A DNA stretch of 64,000 nt from Thermoplasmatales archaeon SW_10_69_26 (GCA_003009755.1 PXUB01000022.1:1-64000), one strand, 5' to 3'; counted from the first letter of the stretch, positions 18,321 to 27,328 are shown. Numbers and translations: made by a program. Notes: a model not told the origin generated them from the sequence alone.

Positions 18321-19412
18321 GTGGTGGCCGCAGCGCGCCCGCTGGCGTTCGCCCTCCTCGTCGTCCTGACCCCCGTCGCCGGATGCATGGGGGACACCGG
18401 CGAGCCCGAGGGCGTCATCGTCACCAGCCAGCCCCTGGTCGACGCCTTCCACGAGCTCGATCGGGCCGACCAGCTCGCCGGCGTCCCCGATTGGGCGATC
18501 GTCGACGAGCCGCCCGCCGCCGACCGGGTCGGACGCCCGTTCGTGATCGAGGCCGAGGAGGTCGTCCGACGGGAACCGGCCCTCGTCCTCGACCAACCCC
18601 ATCCCCTCGTCACGGGGCCCTCGCGCGAGGCGATGGCGACCGGCGTCCAGCAGGCCGGCATCGGCTACGAGAAGCTTCCGAGCGAGCCCGCGCTGGGCAC
18701 CGTCGAGGCCACGCTGGCGGCCGCCGGCGAGGCTACCGGCACCGATCACACCGACGCCTGGCAGCAGATCCGATCGGACCTGGCTGACCTGAACGAGACG
18801 CTGGCCGACCAGCCGCGTCCCAGCGCGCTGTTCCTGTTCCCCGCCGGCCTCGTCGCGGGCACCGACACCGACGTCGACCTCATCCTCGAGCTGGCCGGCA
18901 TGGAGAACGCCGCCCGCGAGGCCGGGCTCACCGGCTACGCGCAGATCACCGACGAGGCCGTGCAACGCACCGACGTCGACCTCGTCATCGCGACGGCAAC
19001 GATGCACACCACGCCCGAGGAGATCGCCGGCCGCCCGATGTTCGCGGACACCGCGATCGAGGACAGCCCCGAGCGCGTGCTCGTCGTCGACCCCAGCCGA
19101 ACCACGCGCCTGGGCCCCCACGTGGCCGAGGCCGCCTCCCAGCTGGCCGCCTGGAGCCACGAGGAGATGCCCGGGCCGCGCGTGAGCCCGACGCTGGACC
19201 CCTACGAGGTCCACGCCTGCGAGCCGGTCGACGTCGACGTCGACGCACCGAACGCGACCGTCACCCTCCTGGGCGAGACCCACGACCCCGGCACGGTCAC
19301 CGTGCCCGACGTCGCGGAGGGCCACTACCGCCTGACGGTCGAAGCCCGCGACGACACGGGCACGGCCACCACGACGACGATGCTCACCGTGGAGGGATCG
19401 GATTGCGCCTGA
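18321..19412 (+). CDS. ABC transporter substrate-binding lipoprotein (BtuF/FecB type)
   Basis: Extracellular solute receptor for a type II ABC importer of vitamin B12, heme or a siderophore. The signal peptide ends with the lipobox VAGC. The body follows the class III binding-protein pattern: a first lobe with VIVTSQPLVDAFHELDRADQLAGV, a long helix region (DAWQQIRSDLADLNETLAD), and a second lobe with VDLVIATATMHTTPEEI. An added Ig-like beta domain closes the protein (CEPVDVDVDAPNATVTLLGE onward), which is unusual. GTG 18321 is preferred because it lies 26.5 nt after the TATA centre and starts right at the signal peptide. The stop overlaps the next gene by 10 nt. Confidence 0.8.
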   Translation: MVAAARPLAFALLVVLTPVAGCMGDTGEPEGVIVTSQPLVDAFHELDRADQLAGVPDWAIVDEPPAADRVGRPFVIEAEEVVRREPALVLDQPHPLVTGPSREAMATGVQQAGIGYEKLPSEPALGTVEATLAAAGEATGTDHTDAWQQIRSDLADLNETLADQPRPSALFLFPAGLVAGTDTDVDLILELAGMENAAREAGLTGYAQITDEAVQRTDVDLVIATATMHTTPEEIAGRPMFADTAIEDSPERVLVVDPSRTTRLGPHVAEAASQLAAWSHEEMPGPRVSPTLDPYEVHACEPVDVDVDAPNATVTLLGETHDPGTVTVPDVAEGHYRLTVEARDDTGTATTTTMLTVEGSDCA

Positions 19413-21040
19413 CGCCGCTCGTGCTCGCCTGCCTGCTCGTCTCCCCGCCCGCCCTCGGCCAGGCCTGGTCGCAGGAGAACGCCGACCCGGCCAACACCGG
19501 CCGCCTGGACAGGGCCGGCCCCACGAGCCTGGAGGACGCCCAGTTCACGCCCGTCGACGACCAGGTGCTCACCCAGGTCACCGAGGGCCCGGCCGGGCTC
19601 GCCCTGGCCGGCTCGCTGGGTGGGACCGTCTACGCCGTCGACGCCAGCGGCGAGGTCGTCTGGCAGGCCGACGTCGCCGACGAGATCCGCACCGCGCCTC
19701 TCTGGACCGGCGAGGTCGTCGTCGTGGTCCCCCGCGGCGACCGGGTTCACGCCTTCACCCCCGAGGGCGAGGAGGCCTGGACGGTCCCGATCGCCAACGA
19801 CCGCGGCGCCACGCTCGTCCGCATGGCCAGCCCCGTCGAGCACCCCAGCGGCGACGTCATCGTGGGCACGATGGACGGGACCGTCTACCGCCTCACGCCG
19901 CAGGGCTCGACCGTCTGGACGACGACCATCGGCGAGGACGACGCCGTCGAGGCCACTCCCGCCATCACGCCCGACGGCGACGTGATCGCCGCCGCCTTCG
20001 AACCCGGGCGAGAGGGGCGAGGCTTCCTCGCTCGCCTCGACGCCGACACGGGCGAGCGCACCTGGCAGCTCGACATCGGGTCCCAGGTCGTCGGCGCCCC
20101 CGCCGTCGTGGCCGACACCGTGCTCGTGCCCCTGCGCGACGGCAACGCCGTGCAGGCTCGCAGCCTCTCCGACGGCTCGCTGATCTGGGAGACGGCCTTC
20201 GACTCCCGCGTCCCCGCCTCACCCTCACTGCACGAGGGGCTGGCGATCGTGGGCGACATCCGCGGCACGGTGCGCGCCCTGGAGGTCTCCGGCGGCAAGA
20301 TCGCCTGGGAGTTCAACCCCCTCAGCGACGATCCCGACGTCGAGCTGGGCGGCAGCGGCCGCTACACGATCGCCGACAGCCTCGCCGTCGACGACGAGGG
20401 CGTCGCCTGGGTTCCCTACTGGGTGTTCGAGGCCGGCTGTTGCCCCCCCTCCGACTCGGTGCGCAGCCCCATCTACCGCCTCGACGCCGACGACGGCGAG
20501 ATCCTCGACCGGCGCTCGGACGCCAAGGCCAACCACGGACCCGCCCTCCACGCCACCGGCGTCTGGACCGGCAGCGACGAGCAGGGCGTCCGCTCGTTCC
20601 CGCTGGATCCCAGCCTCCAGCTCGACGCCCGCACCGACGCGGGCCAAGCCCGGTTGATCGTCAACACCGACGCGACCGGCGACTGGCGGGTCGCGACCGG
20701 GGACCGCTCGCTGGACGAGGGCCAAGGCCGCCCGCCGACGGTCTCCGGCTACGATCTCGACCCCGGCCAACACAACCTGACCGTCACCGTCGACGACCTC
20801 GCCAGCCAGGCCACCGTCGAGATCGAGGCCGACGACGGCGACGACGATCCCGCCCGCCCCGAGGACCAAGACCCCTCGGCGCCCACGGACGATGCCGAGC
20901 CGGAGCCCGAGCCCTCAGGCGAGGACGAGGAGCCCAACACCTCCGAGGGCGGCGCCGAGGACCCCCAACCGGCCCCGCTGGCCGCCTGGGCCGCCTGGCT
21001 CGCCATCGGGCTCGCCGCCGGGGTGCGACAACGTGCGTAG
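19403..21040 (+). CDS. Secreted PQQ-type beta-propeller protein with C-terminal anchor
   Basis: Exported protein of 545 residues starting at TTG 19403, preceded by a GGAGG-like ribosome site in the end of the upstream gene. It has a signal peptide, then about seven propeller blades of the PQQ/quinoprotein-like type: repeated GTVYAVDASGEVVWQADV, GTVYRLTPQGSTVWTT and GTVRALEVSGGKIAWEF. A beta domain (TVSGYDLDPGQHNLTVTVDD) and a long acidic Pro/Glu linker lead to a C-terminal hydrophobic helix that anchors it to the membrane. There is no sign of catalytic PQQ ligands, so a scaffold or ligand-capture role next to the binding protein is likely (inference). It overlaps both neighbours in the ABC operon. 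Confidence 0.8.
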   Translation: MRLTPLVLACLLVSPPALGQAWSQENADPANTGRLDRAGPTSLEDAQFTPVDDQVLTQVTEGPAGLALAGSLGGTVYAVDASGEVVWQADVADEIRTAPLWTGEVVVVVPRGDRVHAFTPEGEEAWTVPIANDRGATLVRMASPVEHPSGDVIVGTMDGTVYRLTPQGSTVWTTTIGEDDAVEATPAITPDGDVIAAAFEPGREGRGFLARLDADTGERTWQLDIGSQVVGAPAVVADTVLVPLRDGNAVQARSLSDGSLIWETAFDSRVPASPSLHEGLAIVGDIRGTVRALEVSGGKIAWEFNPLSDDPDVELGGSGRYTIADSLAVDDEGVAWVPYWVFEAGCCPPSDSVRSPIYRLDADDGEILDRRSDAKANHGPALHATGVWTGSDEQGVRSFPLDPSLQLDARTDAGQARLIVNTDATGDWRVATGDRSLDEGQGRPPTVSGYDLDPGQHNLTVTVDDLASQATVEIEADDGDDDPARPEDQDPSAPTDDAEPEPEPSGEDEEPNTSEGGAEDPQPAPLAAWAAWLAIGLAAGVRQRA

Positions 21041-21929
21041 GCGCTGGCTGGCCGGCCTCGTCGGCCTCGCCATCGTGACCGTCGGCACGCTCGTCGCCCG
21101 CGTCGTCGTCTTCCCTCGGCCCCTCTCGATCGAGGTCGCGGGCACGATCGTGAACCTACGAGCCCGCATCGCCGTCGCCGGGCTCGTGATGGGTGCCGGG
21201 TTCGGGCTCGCCGCCGTCGGCGCCCAAGCCCGCGCCCGCGAGATCCGCATCGACGCGACCCTCGCCGGTCCCGCCTGGGGCGCCCTGCCCGGCCTGTTGC
21301 TCCCCGTGCCGGTCGCCGGGCAAGCGATCGCGTGCCTGGTCGGCGCCGGCCTCGTCGCCTGGCTGACGCGCCGCTCGGCGGGCCTGTCGGCCACGCTGAC
21401 CCGCGGCGTCGCCGTCGCGGGCGCCGTCGTCGGCCTCGCCGCGCTGGGCCTGTTCGTCGGGCCCGGGCTCACCCCGACGACCGCGACCGCGTTCCTGCAC
21501 GCCTCCCTGGGCGGCGCCCTCACCCAAGCGACCTGGCTCCGCACCGCGATCGGGGGAGCGCTCGTGCTCGGCGCGCTCGGCCTCGCCTGGGCGCGCTGGC
21601 GCCAACTGGCGCTGGCCCGCGCCGGCCTGGACGAGGAGGCCTCCGCGGCCGCACTCGTCACCGTGCTGGCCTCCGCCGGCGCCGTGCTCGTCGCCGGCGT
21701 CGTGGCCGGGCTGGGCCTCATCGCGACCGCGATCGCCCGCCCCATCGTCGGCGAGGATCCCCGCTTGGCGGCCCCAGGCGGCCTGGCCGCCGGCGCCGGC
21801 GTGGGGTTGGCCCTCGACGGGATCGGGCAAGCCCTCGCCTGGCCGGGCGAGCTGCCCGTCGGCGTGTTGACCTTGATCGTCGCGAGCCTGCTGCTGGCTC
21901 GGGAGGTGGTGCCCGCTGATCCGCGTTGA
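21033..21929 (+). CDS. ABC transporter permease, FecCD/BtuC family
   Basis: Integral membrane permease of 298 residues, somewhat shorter than the usual 330. It starts at GTG 21033, overlapping the propeller gene by 8 nt. About nine to ten hydrophobic helices are visible. Family-like stretches include LRARIAVAGLVMGAGFGLAAVG (BtuC: LRLPR...G..LA.aG) and GLGLIATAIARPIVGEDPRL (BtuC: FVGLvvPhivR...G.dhr), which is the coupling region that contacts the ATPase. It probably dimerises and carries the ligand handed over by the binding lipoprotein. Confidence 0.88.
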   Translation: MRRRWLAGLVGLAIVTVGTLVARVVVFPRPLSIEVAGTIVNLRARIAVAGLVMGAGFGLAAVGAQARAREIRIDATLAGPAWGALPGLLLPVPVAGQAIACLVGAGLVAWLTRRSAGLSATLTRGVAVAGAVVGLAALGLFVGPGLTPTTATAFLHASLGGALTQATWLRTAIGGALVLGALGLAWARWRQLALARAGLDEEASAAALVTVLASAGAVLVAGVVAGLGLIATAIARPIVGEDPRLAAPGGLAAGAGVGLALDGIGQALAWPGELPVGVLTLIVASLLLAREVVPADPR

Positions 21930-22578
21930 GGAGCTGGGCGTCCGCCGCGGCCACGAACCCGTCCTGTTCGCCAGCGAGCTGACCGTCGGCGACGAGGTCG
22001 TGGCCCTCATGGGCCCCAACGGCGCCGGCAAGACCACGCTTTTGCAGACGCTGGCCGGTCAACTGAACCACAGCGGCACCCTCGAGCAGGGTCCGACGGC
22101 GTTCCTGGGAGCTCGCCCGCCCGAGCCCGTCGACATGCAGGCCGTCGAGCTCGTGCGCGCCCACGGCGCCGAGGACCCGCAGGCGTGGCTGGATCGCGTC
22201 GGGTACGAGGGCCCCGAGCTCGTCTCCCGCGGCAGCGCCGGCGAGCGCGCGCTCGTGGGTCTGGCCGGCGCCCTCAGCCGCGCGCGCGACCTGCTCCTCG
22301 ACGAACCCTTCGGCCCGCTGGACCCACCCCACACCGCCCGCGTGTGGCCAAGGCTGGCCGACCACGCCGAGGACCACGCCGTCCTGCTGGCGACCCACGA
22401 CCCGACCGTCGCCGCCCGCGCCGACCGCGTCGTGCTCCTCGCCGGCACGATCGTGGCCCAAGGCCCGCCCCGCGAGGTGCTGGCCGAGGAGCCCTTGTCC
22501 GACTGCTATGGCGCCCCGGTCGACGTCGCCTGGACCGATCTGGGGCCCGTCGTGCGGGGCCGAGAGCGCTCCCATTGA
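21916..22578 (+). CDS. ABC transporter ATPase (BtuD/FecE type) with non-ATG start
   Basis: Nucleotide-binding subunit of the upstream importer. Walker A GPNGAGKTT is at about residues 33-41, a degenerate signature SAGERALVGLAGAL replaces LSGGQ, Walker B is LLLDEPFGPLD and the switch His is in LLATHD. The frame is closed by stops at 21868 and 21874 and has no ATG, GTG or TTG before the internal GTG 22000, which would cut off the first strand and leave Walker A almost at the N-terminus. Translation therefore probably begins at CTG 21916 (or the ATC after it), overlapping the permease stop by 14 nt. The protein of 220 residues is short for the family. Confidence 0.85.
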   Translation: MIRVEELGVRRGHEPVLFASELTVGDEVVALMGPNGAGKTTLLQTLAGQLNHSGTLEQGPTAFLGARPPEPVDMQAVELVRAHGAEDPQAWLDRVGYEGPELVSRGSAGERALVGLAGALSRARDLLLDEPFGPLDPPHTARVWPRLADHAEDHAVLLATHDPTVAARADRVVLLAGTIVAQGPPREVLAEEPLSDCYGAPVDVAWTDLGPVVRGRERSH

Positions 22579-22917
22579 CGAACCCGACCACAGAGGCACA
22601 GAGGCTCAGAGAACACACAGAGGATGGAAGGTAGCGGTGGGAAGGGGGAAGACGAGAGGAGGGAGGGAAAAGACAAGATCGAGGAGAGGGCATGAGGGGC
22701 CGGTGGGGTCACCGGTCACCGGGATCACCCCAGGTCGACACCACGCCCACCGCATCGAAGGAGGCGGGGAGGGATCCGCCGGTCGGCGGGCTCGGCCCCA
22801 GCCCTCCTGTTGCCTGCGCCTTCACGGCGCCGATCGTCGGTCGTCTGCTCCGAGCGGCCCGATCGGCCCCTTCTCCTCTGCGTGTTCGCTGCCAACCGCG
22901 ATCGTGCCGTCTCCGGT
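22579..22917. other. Noncoding region between convergent operons
   Basis: Convergent intergenic region with purine-rich sequence after the ABC operon, including the CACAGAG repeat at 22588-22623. I see no gene, no clear terminator hairpin and no RNA. Confidence 0.5.
22588..22623 (+). repeat. CACAGAG-type purine repeat
   Basis: Direct reiteration of ACAGAGG/CAGAG words. Related tracts lie at about 36986-37008 (plus) and 37259-37295 (inverted). All three are intergenic. Confidence 0.6.
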
Positions 22918-24945
22918 TCAGTCGAGGCGGGGCTCGAAGGGATCCACGTCCCACCAGACGTGCGTGGCGTGCGTGGCCGACCCCAGCGGGACCGGGCTGG
23001 CGGGCACGGCGGCGTCCCCGCCGCCGAGCTGGTCGTCCGCGACCGTGACGATCGCGGCCGCCGCCAGGCCGTCGCCCTCCAGCGGCTCGCCGGCGATCTG
23101 CCAGCTGCTCGTGAAGCCGCCCGTCGGCTCCCCGCACTGCGGCTGGAAGGCGTCCTCGATCGCGACGACGGGTCGGTCACCGGCGGCTCGGTCGATCGCA
23201 TCCTGGACCACCGGGTCGGCCTGGTCGAGACCCTCGGAGAGCATCACGACGGCCGTCGGCTCGGCCACGACCCGCGTCTCGCCGGTCTGCGGGTTGGACA
23301 GCACACCGTCGGTGAGGCGCAGCGTGATGGCCAACCCGGTCGGGTCGGCGTAGCCGGCCCCGGTCGCGAGGTCGCCGATCGTGGTCCCCGACCGGAACGA
23401 GCAGCCCTCGCCCGCGGCGTGGTGGTCCCACAGGATCGGGTAGGCGCCGTGGTCCTCGATCGAGAAGACCTCCGAGCCGGGCGCCTGCTCGTAGTCGCCG
23501 TCGTCCTCGACGTCGGTGAACAGGCCCACGTGCCCGGTGACGCGCATGCTGGGGCGCGGCTGGTGGTCGGGCTCGGGCTCGGCGCCGGCAGGCGTGCCGA
23601 ACCCGGCCGCGGTCCGGGTGACGTGCGCGTCGATCACGTTCACCCACGGGTCGGCCTCCTCCTCCCCGGTGGCCAGCGTCTGGCAGTCGGTCAGCGTGCG
23701 GTTCTCGGAGACCTCGTGGCTGGATTCGAGGATGCCCATCCACTCGTCGGCGTTGGGCTCGGGCTCGTGCGAGGTGACGGCGGGGCTGGCGGTCACGTTC
23801 TCGCCGGCCGGCGTGTCGGCCACGTCCGGCGCGCGTCCATCGCGCAGCGGACCCAGGCCGGGCACGTTCTCGGAGGCCTCGTCCCAGACGAAGGGCACGC
23901 CTTGGGCCGGCGTGTCGTCGCTGGGCGGCTCGTAGATGTCGAGATCGTGGGCGAGGAACGCAGTGGAGCTCGTATCGAAGCCCGGTTCGGCGGCGCCGCA
24001 CTTGTCCGGCGGGCTCGGCGCGACGACGCCGTGCCAGACGGCGAAGTGGTGGGCGCTGTTCCAGGCGTCGGACAGATAGCAGGCGGCGTGCCACATCGGG
24101 CACATCGTCGTGCCGCGCCAGGCCGGCTGCGCCTGACCGCAGACGTAGGTCTCGGCCTCGCAGGGCTCGTTCTCGTCCTCGCCGGTGCCCATCCAGTCCA
24201 GCTCGACCTCGCAGCGGCCGGCGTCGGGCGCGTGCGTGCCGAGGTGGGCCTCGGGCGTGAACGCGCACACCTTGGCGGTAGCCGTCGGGTCGAGGCCGCC
24301 GCCGTTCTTCTCGTCGGTGACGATCGTCGACAGGCGGTCCTCGTCGACCGGGTCGCCCTCGTCATTGGTGACGAAGGCGACGAAGCTCGTGTCGGTGACC
24401 GGCAGCAGCCAGCCTTGGCCGGCCGCGTCGTAGGCCTGCATCGGCGAGACCGCGTACAGGTTGCCGCCGTAGGCCTGCGTGCCGCCGTCGTCGACCTCCC
24501 CGGGAGTTGGCGTCAGGCCGACGCTGGCGCCGGCCTCGTGCACGGCGTCGTAGGTGCCCGGGCTGTTGCACCAGGGCTCGCACGCCGTCGTCCCGTACAG
24601 GCCGACGTAGGTGGCGAACTGCAGGTCGACGGTGATGGCCTCGTCGGCGCCCGCCGCCTGGTCGGGCGGACTCGTCGTATTCATCTCGGTGCCCTGGTTG
24701 TACACGAGCTCGCCGCAGAACCCGTCGGCGGTGAGCGTTCGGGCGCCCTCGGGCTCGGCGCAGCCGGTGTCCGTCCCGCGGTCCCAAAGCTCCTCGTCGG
24801 TGTCGGCCGGCGGCTCGGCCTTCGAGAGACCGGCGGTGTCCTCGGCGCCGGCGCTGAGGTGGAAGGCCACGCCGGTGGGGGCGAGCAGCGCAGCGACGAT
24901 CGCAGCCAGCAGCGCGAACCGGATCGGGGATCGGTCTCGGGGCAT
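22918..24945 (-). CDS. Secreted Cys/His-rich protein of the iron operon
   Basis: Exported protein of 675 residues with a signal peptide (FALLAAIVAALLAPTGVAFH). It is acidic and contains many Cys residues, likely disulfide-bonded, and His clusters such as MCPMWHAACYLSDAW and NSAHHFAVWHG that could bind a metal or heme; no CxxCH heme-c motif is present. No known family is recognised. Its ATG overlaps the stop of the FTR1 fusion gene (ATGA), so the two form one operon under the same iron-type box. A role as extracellular partner of the permease, for example a metal-binding or oxidising subunit in place of EfeO/EfeB, is inferred from position only. Confidence 0.75.
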   Translation of the reverse strand: MPRDRSPIRFALLAAIVAALLAPTGVAFHLSAGAEDTAGLSKAEPPADTDEELWDRGTDTGCAEPEGARTLTADGFCGELVYNQGTEMNTTSPPDQAAGADEAITVDLQFATYVGLYGTTACEPWCNSPGTYDAVHEAGASVGLTPTPGEVDDGGTQAYGGNLYAVSPMQAYDAAGQGWLLPVTDTSFVAFVTNDEGDPVDEDRLSTIVTDEKNGGGLDPTATAKVCAFTPEAHLGTHAPDAGRCEVELDWMGTGEDENEPCEAETYVCGQAQPAWRGTTMCPMWHAACYLSDAWNSAHHFAVWHGVVAPSPPDKCGAAEPGFDTSSTAFLAHDLDIYEPPSDDTPAQGVPFVWDEASENVPGLGPLRDGRAPDVADTPAGENVTASPAVTSHEPEPNADEWMGILESSHEVSENRTLTDCQTLATGEEEADPWVNVIDAHVTRTAAGFGTPAGAEPEPDHQPRPSMRVTGHVGLFTDVEDDGDYEQAPGSEVFSIEDHGAYPILWDHHAAGEGCSFRSGTTIGDLATGAGYADPTGLAITLRLTDGVLSNPQTGETRVVAEPTAVVMLSEGLDQADPVVQDAIDRAAGDRPVVAIEDAFQPQCGEPTGGFTSSWQIAGEPLEGDGLAAAAIVTVADDQLGGGDAAVPASPVPLGSATHATHVWWDVDPFEPRLD

Positions 24946-27224
24946 CAGGTGTCAGTCTCCGTCTCGAAGAGGGGGTCCATGGCGTCGACGATCGTGTCGA
25001 CTTGGGCCTGAGCGCGCGTCTCGTGACCGAACGCGCTCGAGGTGATCGTGATCTCCACGTTCTGCCGGGTGAGGTGGGTCTGGTAGTCGGCGTCGTAGTG
25101 GGGGGCCTGGCGGGGATCGAGGTCGTAGCTGAGCCGGTGGTTGACCAGGTTGTCGAACCCGTCGCCGGGCAGCTCGTAAGGCACGTCGAGCAACAGCTCG
25201 TGGCCCTGCTTGCTGGCGTTCTCGACCGCCTCGGTCGGCGAGTAGATGCCGTCGTCGGGGTCGTCGGCGCCGGCACCGTACACCTGGTGGATCGAGGTGT
25301 TCGGCGCCAGCGAGCGGTTGTCGAGCGCGGCCTCGACGTTGGCGAACATCGCCATCGTCTGGTTCACGTAGGGATCCTTGCGGTCCCGGCACTGGCTGTC
25401 CAGATCGGGGTCGGCACCGTGATGGGTGAGGGACAGCCAGACGTCCTCGCTCTGCGGGTAGGCGGTCAGCTTGTCGGCGATCGCGTCGGCCATGCCCTGG
25501 GCGAAGGTGTCCGTCAGGCCGCTGGGGCCGGCCTCGAGCACGCGGCCCTCGTAGCCGTGCTCGTCGAGGGCCTCGTGGAAGGCCTTCTCCTTCATGCACT
25601 CGTTCATGATGTCGCTGTGCAGGTGGCTGGTGTAGGCGTCGACGATCACGTCGACGTCGGCCTCGACCAGCTGCTCGGCGCTGGCGGAGACGCTCTCGTC
25701 CCTCGGATCGACCATCGGGCGGATGTGGTGGGCGCGCTCGACGACGAGCTCGCCGTCGAAGCGCTCGTCCAGCGTCTGCTCGATGCGGTCGAGCACCTCG
25801 GTCTTGGCCTCGTGCATCTGGCTGGCGTTCTCCATCTGCCGGTAGTCCTTCCACGCGCCCAGACCGGCCGCCTCGAGGATGTCGGGCTCGCCCAGCCCGG
25901 GGCCGCCGGGCATCACGTACATGCCGTCCACGGCGGGCACCTGCTGACGGTCGGGGACCGGGCTGCCGACGTAGGTGGCCGGCCCGGCGTGGTGCTCGAG
26001 CCAGGCGTCCATGTAGTCCGGCATCGGGCGCGGCTCGTTCGCGTGGGGACGGTCCTCGTCGACGAGCACCGTGCCCTGGTCGATCGCGAGCAGCTCTTCG
26101 AACCCGAGCTGGATCAGCAGGTTGCGGGTGAACTCGGCGAACTCCACGTACGTCGTCGCGTTGTACTCGAGGGGCTCGCCGTGGGAGCGAAGCATGACGC
26201 CCACGGTCGCGTCGTCGGGCAGCTCCTCGCCGGTCGGCGCCTCGTCGCCGTGGGCGGAGGGACCGTGGTCGTGGCCGGTCGCCGCCGTGCCCAGGCCCTC
26301 GACGGGGTCCTGGGCGGCCATGCCGACCGTCGAGAAGGCGAGCACGAGCGCGAGCGCGACGGCGCCGACGCGGCCGGGCCGCAGCTGGCGGCCCTGCGTC
26401 GTCGCCGTGGTGAAGAAGCCCTGCTGGTAGAGGAAGGCGCCGCCGGCGATCGCGAGGTACCCAAGGTAGGCCAGCGCCTGGTACAGGGTGGGCGCGGCCG
26501 TGTAGCCGACGGCGGCGTGAAGGATGCGGCCGAGGACGGAGTCGGGCGCCAACAGCCACGAGGTGTCCCACAGGGCCGCCTGCGGGGCCAAGAAGCCGAG
26601 CTCGGTGAGCGCTTCGACGGCGTGCGTGAGCAGCATCGCCGCGACGACGAGCAGGAAGGCGCCCGTGACCTGGAAGAACCGCTGCAGGTTCACGTGCCGG
26701 CTGGCGCGCAGCACGAGGTACACGAGGCCGGCGCTGACGGCGAAGCCGACCGCGCCGCTCCACAGGAGGTCGAGCATGGCGTGCTCGGTCGCCAGCGTCG
26801 CGTAGAACAGCACGGTCTCGAGGCCCTCGCGGACGACGCTCAGGAACGTGATGGCCACGATCGTGGCGACCGATCCCGCCGTCAAGGCCTCGCGGACCTG
26901 CTCTTTGGCCTCCGAGAGGACCTGGGTGGTGTGGCTCCACATCCAGAAGACCATGTAGGTCAGCGTGCCGACAGCCAACAGGATGGCCACCAGCTCGAAC
27001 CAGGCGCCGTAGCCGCCCTCCTCGAAGGCCGTGAACAGGTGCTCGTAGATCAGCCAGCCCGCGCCCACGCTGGCGATCACGGCCGCGCCGAACCCGGCCC
27101 AGACGTGCTTGCGGACGTCGGGCCGACCCAGCCGTGACACCAGGCCGAGCAGGATGCCGGTGATCAACAGCGCCTCGAGTCCCTCGCGGAGCGCGATGAG
27201 CGCGGCCTCGGTGACGAACGCCAT
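24945..27224 (-). CDS. FTR1-type iron permease fused to an extracytoplasmic ferrochelatase-like domain
   Basis: 759-residue membrane protein. Residues 1-305 form an FTR1/EfeU permease: about seven helices and the two REGLE iron-binding motifs at 13-17 and 132-136. A His-rich linker (GHDHGPSAHGDE) follows the last helix, so the C-terminal part should lie outside. Residues 341-755 match the ferrochelatase pattern in order: VGVMLRSHGEP (family LLMxHGTP), a VDVIVDAYTSH strand, LTHHGADP at 599-606 followed by DRKDPY at 614-619 (family AHGLP...GDPY), then the LLLDVPYELPGDGF strand (family VVPxGFxSDH). Some catalytic residues look degenerate. Only FTR1 is certain; the chelatase-like assignment rests on motif order. 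Confidence 0.88.
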   Translation of the reverse strand: MAFVTEAALIALREGLEALLITGILLGLVSRLGRPDVRKHVWAGFGAAVIASVGAGWLIYEHLFTAFEEGGYGAWFELVAILLAVGTLTYMVFWMWSHTTQVLSEAKEQVREALTAGSVATIVAITFLSVVREGLETVLFYATLATEHAMLDLLWSGAVGFAVSAGLVYLVLRASRHVNLQRFFQVTGAFLLVVAAMLLTHAVEALTELGFLAPQAALWDTSWLLAPDSVLGRILHAAVGYTAAPTLYQALAYLGYLAIAGGAFLYQQGFFTTATTQGRQLRPGRVGAVALALVLAFSTVGMAAQDPVEGLGTAATGHDHGPSAHGDEAPTGEELPDDATVGVMLRSHGEPLEYNATTYVEFAEFTRNLLIQLGFEELLAIDQGTVLVDEDRPHANEPRPMPDYMDAWLEHHAGPATYVGSPVPDRQQVPAVDGMYVMPGGPGLGEPDILEAAGLGAWKDYRQMENASQMHEAKTEVLDRIEQTLDERFDGELVVERAHHIRPMVDPRDESVSASAEQLVEADVDVIVDAYTSHLHSDIMNECMKEKAFHEALDEHGYEGRVLEAGPSGLTDTFAQGMADAIADKLTAYPQSEDVWLSLTHHGADPDLDSQCRDRKDPYVNQTMAMFANVEAALDNRSLAPNTSIHQVYGAGADDPDDGIYSPTEAVENASKQGHELLLDVPYELPGDGFDNLVNHRLSYDLDPRQAPHYDADYQTHLTRQNVEITITSSAFGHETRAQAQVDTIVDAMDPLFETETDT

Positions 27225-27256
27225 GTGGGGGTCCTCCCGGGATCCATGCTCCCGGC

Positions 27257-27270
27257 TTAGGCTGACCTAA
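27257..27270 (-). promoter_or_regulatory. DtxR/IdeR-like iron box
   Basis: TTAGGCTGACCTAA, an inverted repeat TTAGG-4-CCTAA, matches half-sites of DtxR-family iron-repressor boxes. It overlaps the transcription start predicted from the TATA at 27281-27287, an ideal site for repression when iron is replete. Confidence 0.7.
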
Positions 27271-27280
27271 ACCACGGGCC

Positions 27281-27287
27281 GATATAG
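27281..27287 (-). promoter_or_regulatory. TATA box of the iron operon
   Basis: Minus-strand CTATATC lies about 60 nt upstream of the FTR1 ATG. It predicts a start near 27258 and a leader of about 34 nt. Confidence 0.6.
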
Positions 27288-27328
27288 TCTTTGTGGACGA
27301 ACGCGGTCCTATTTGGGTCGCCCTCGCT

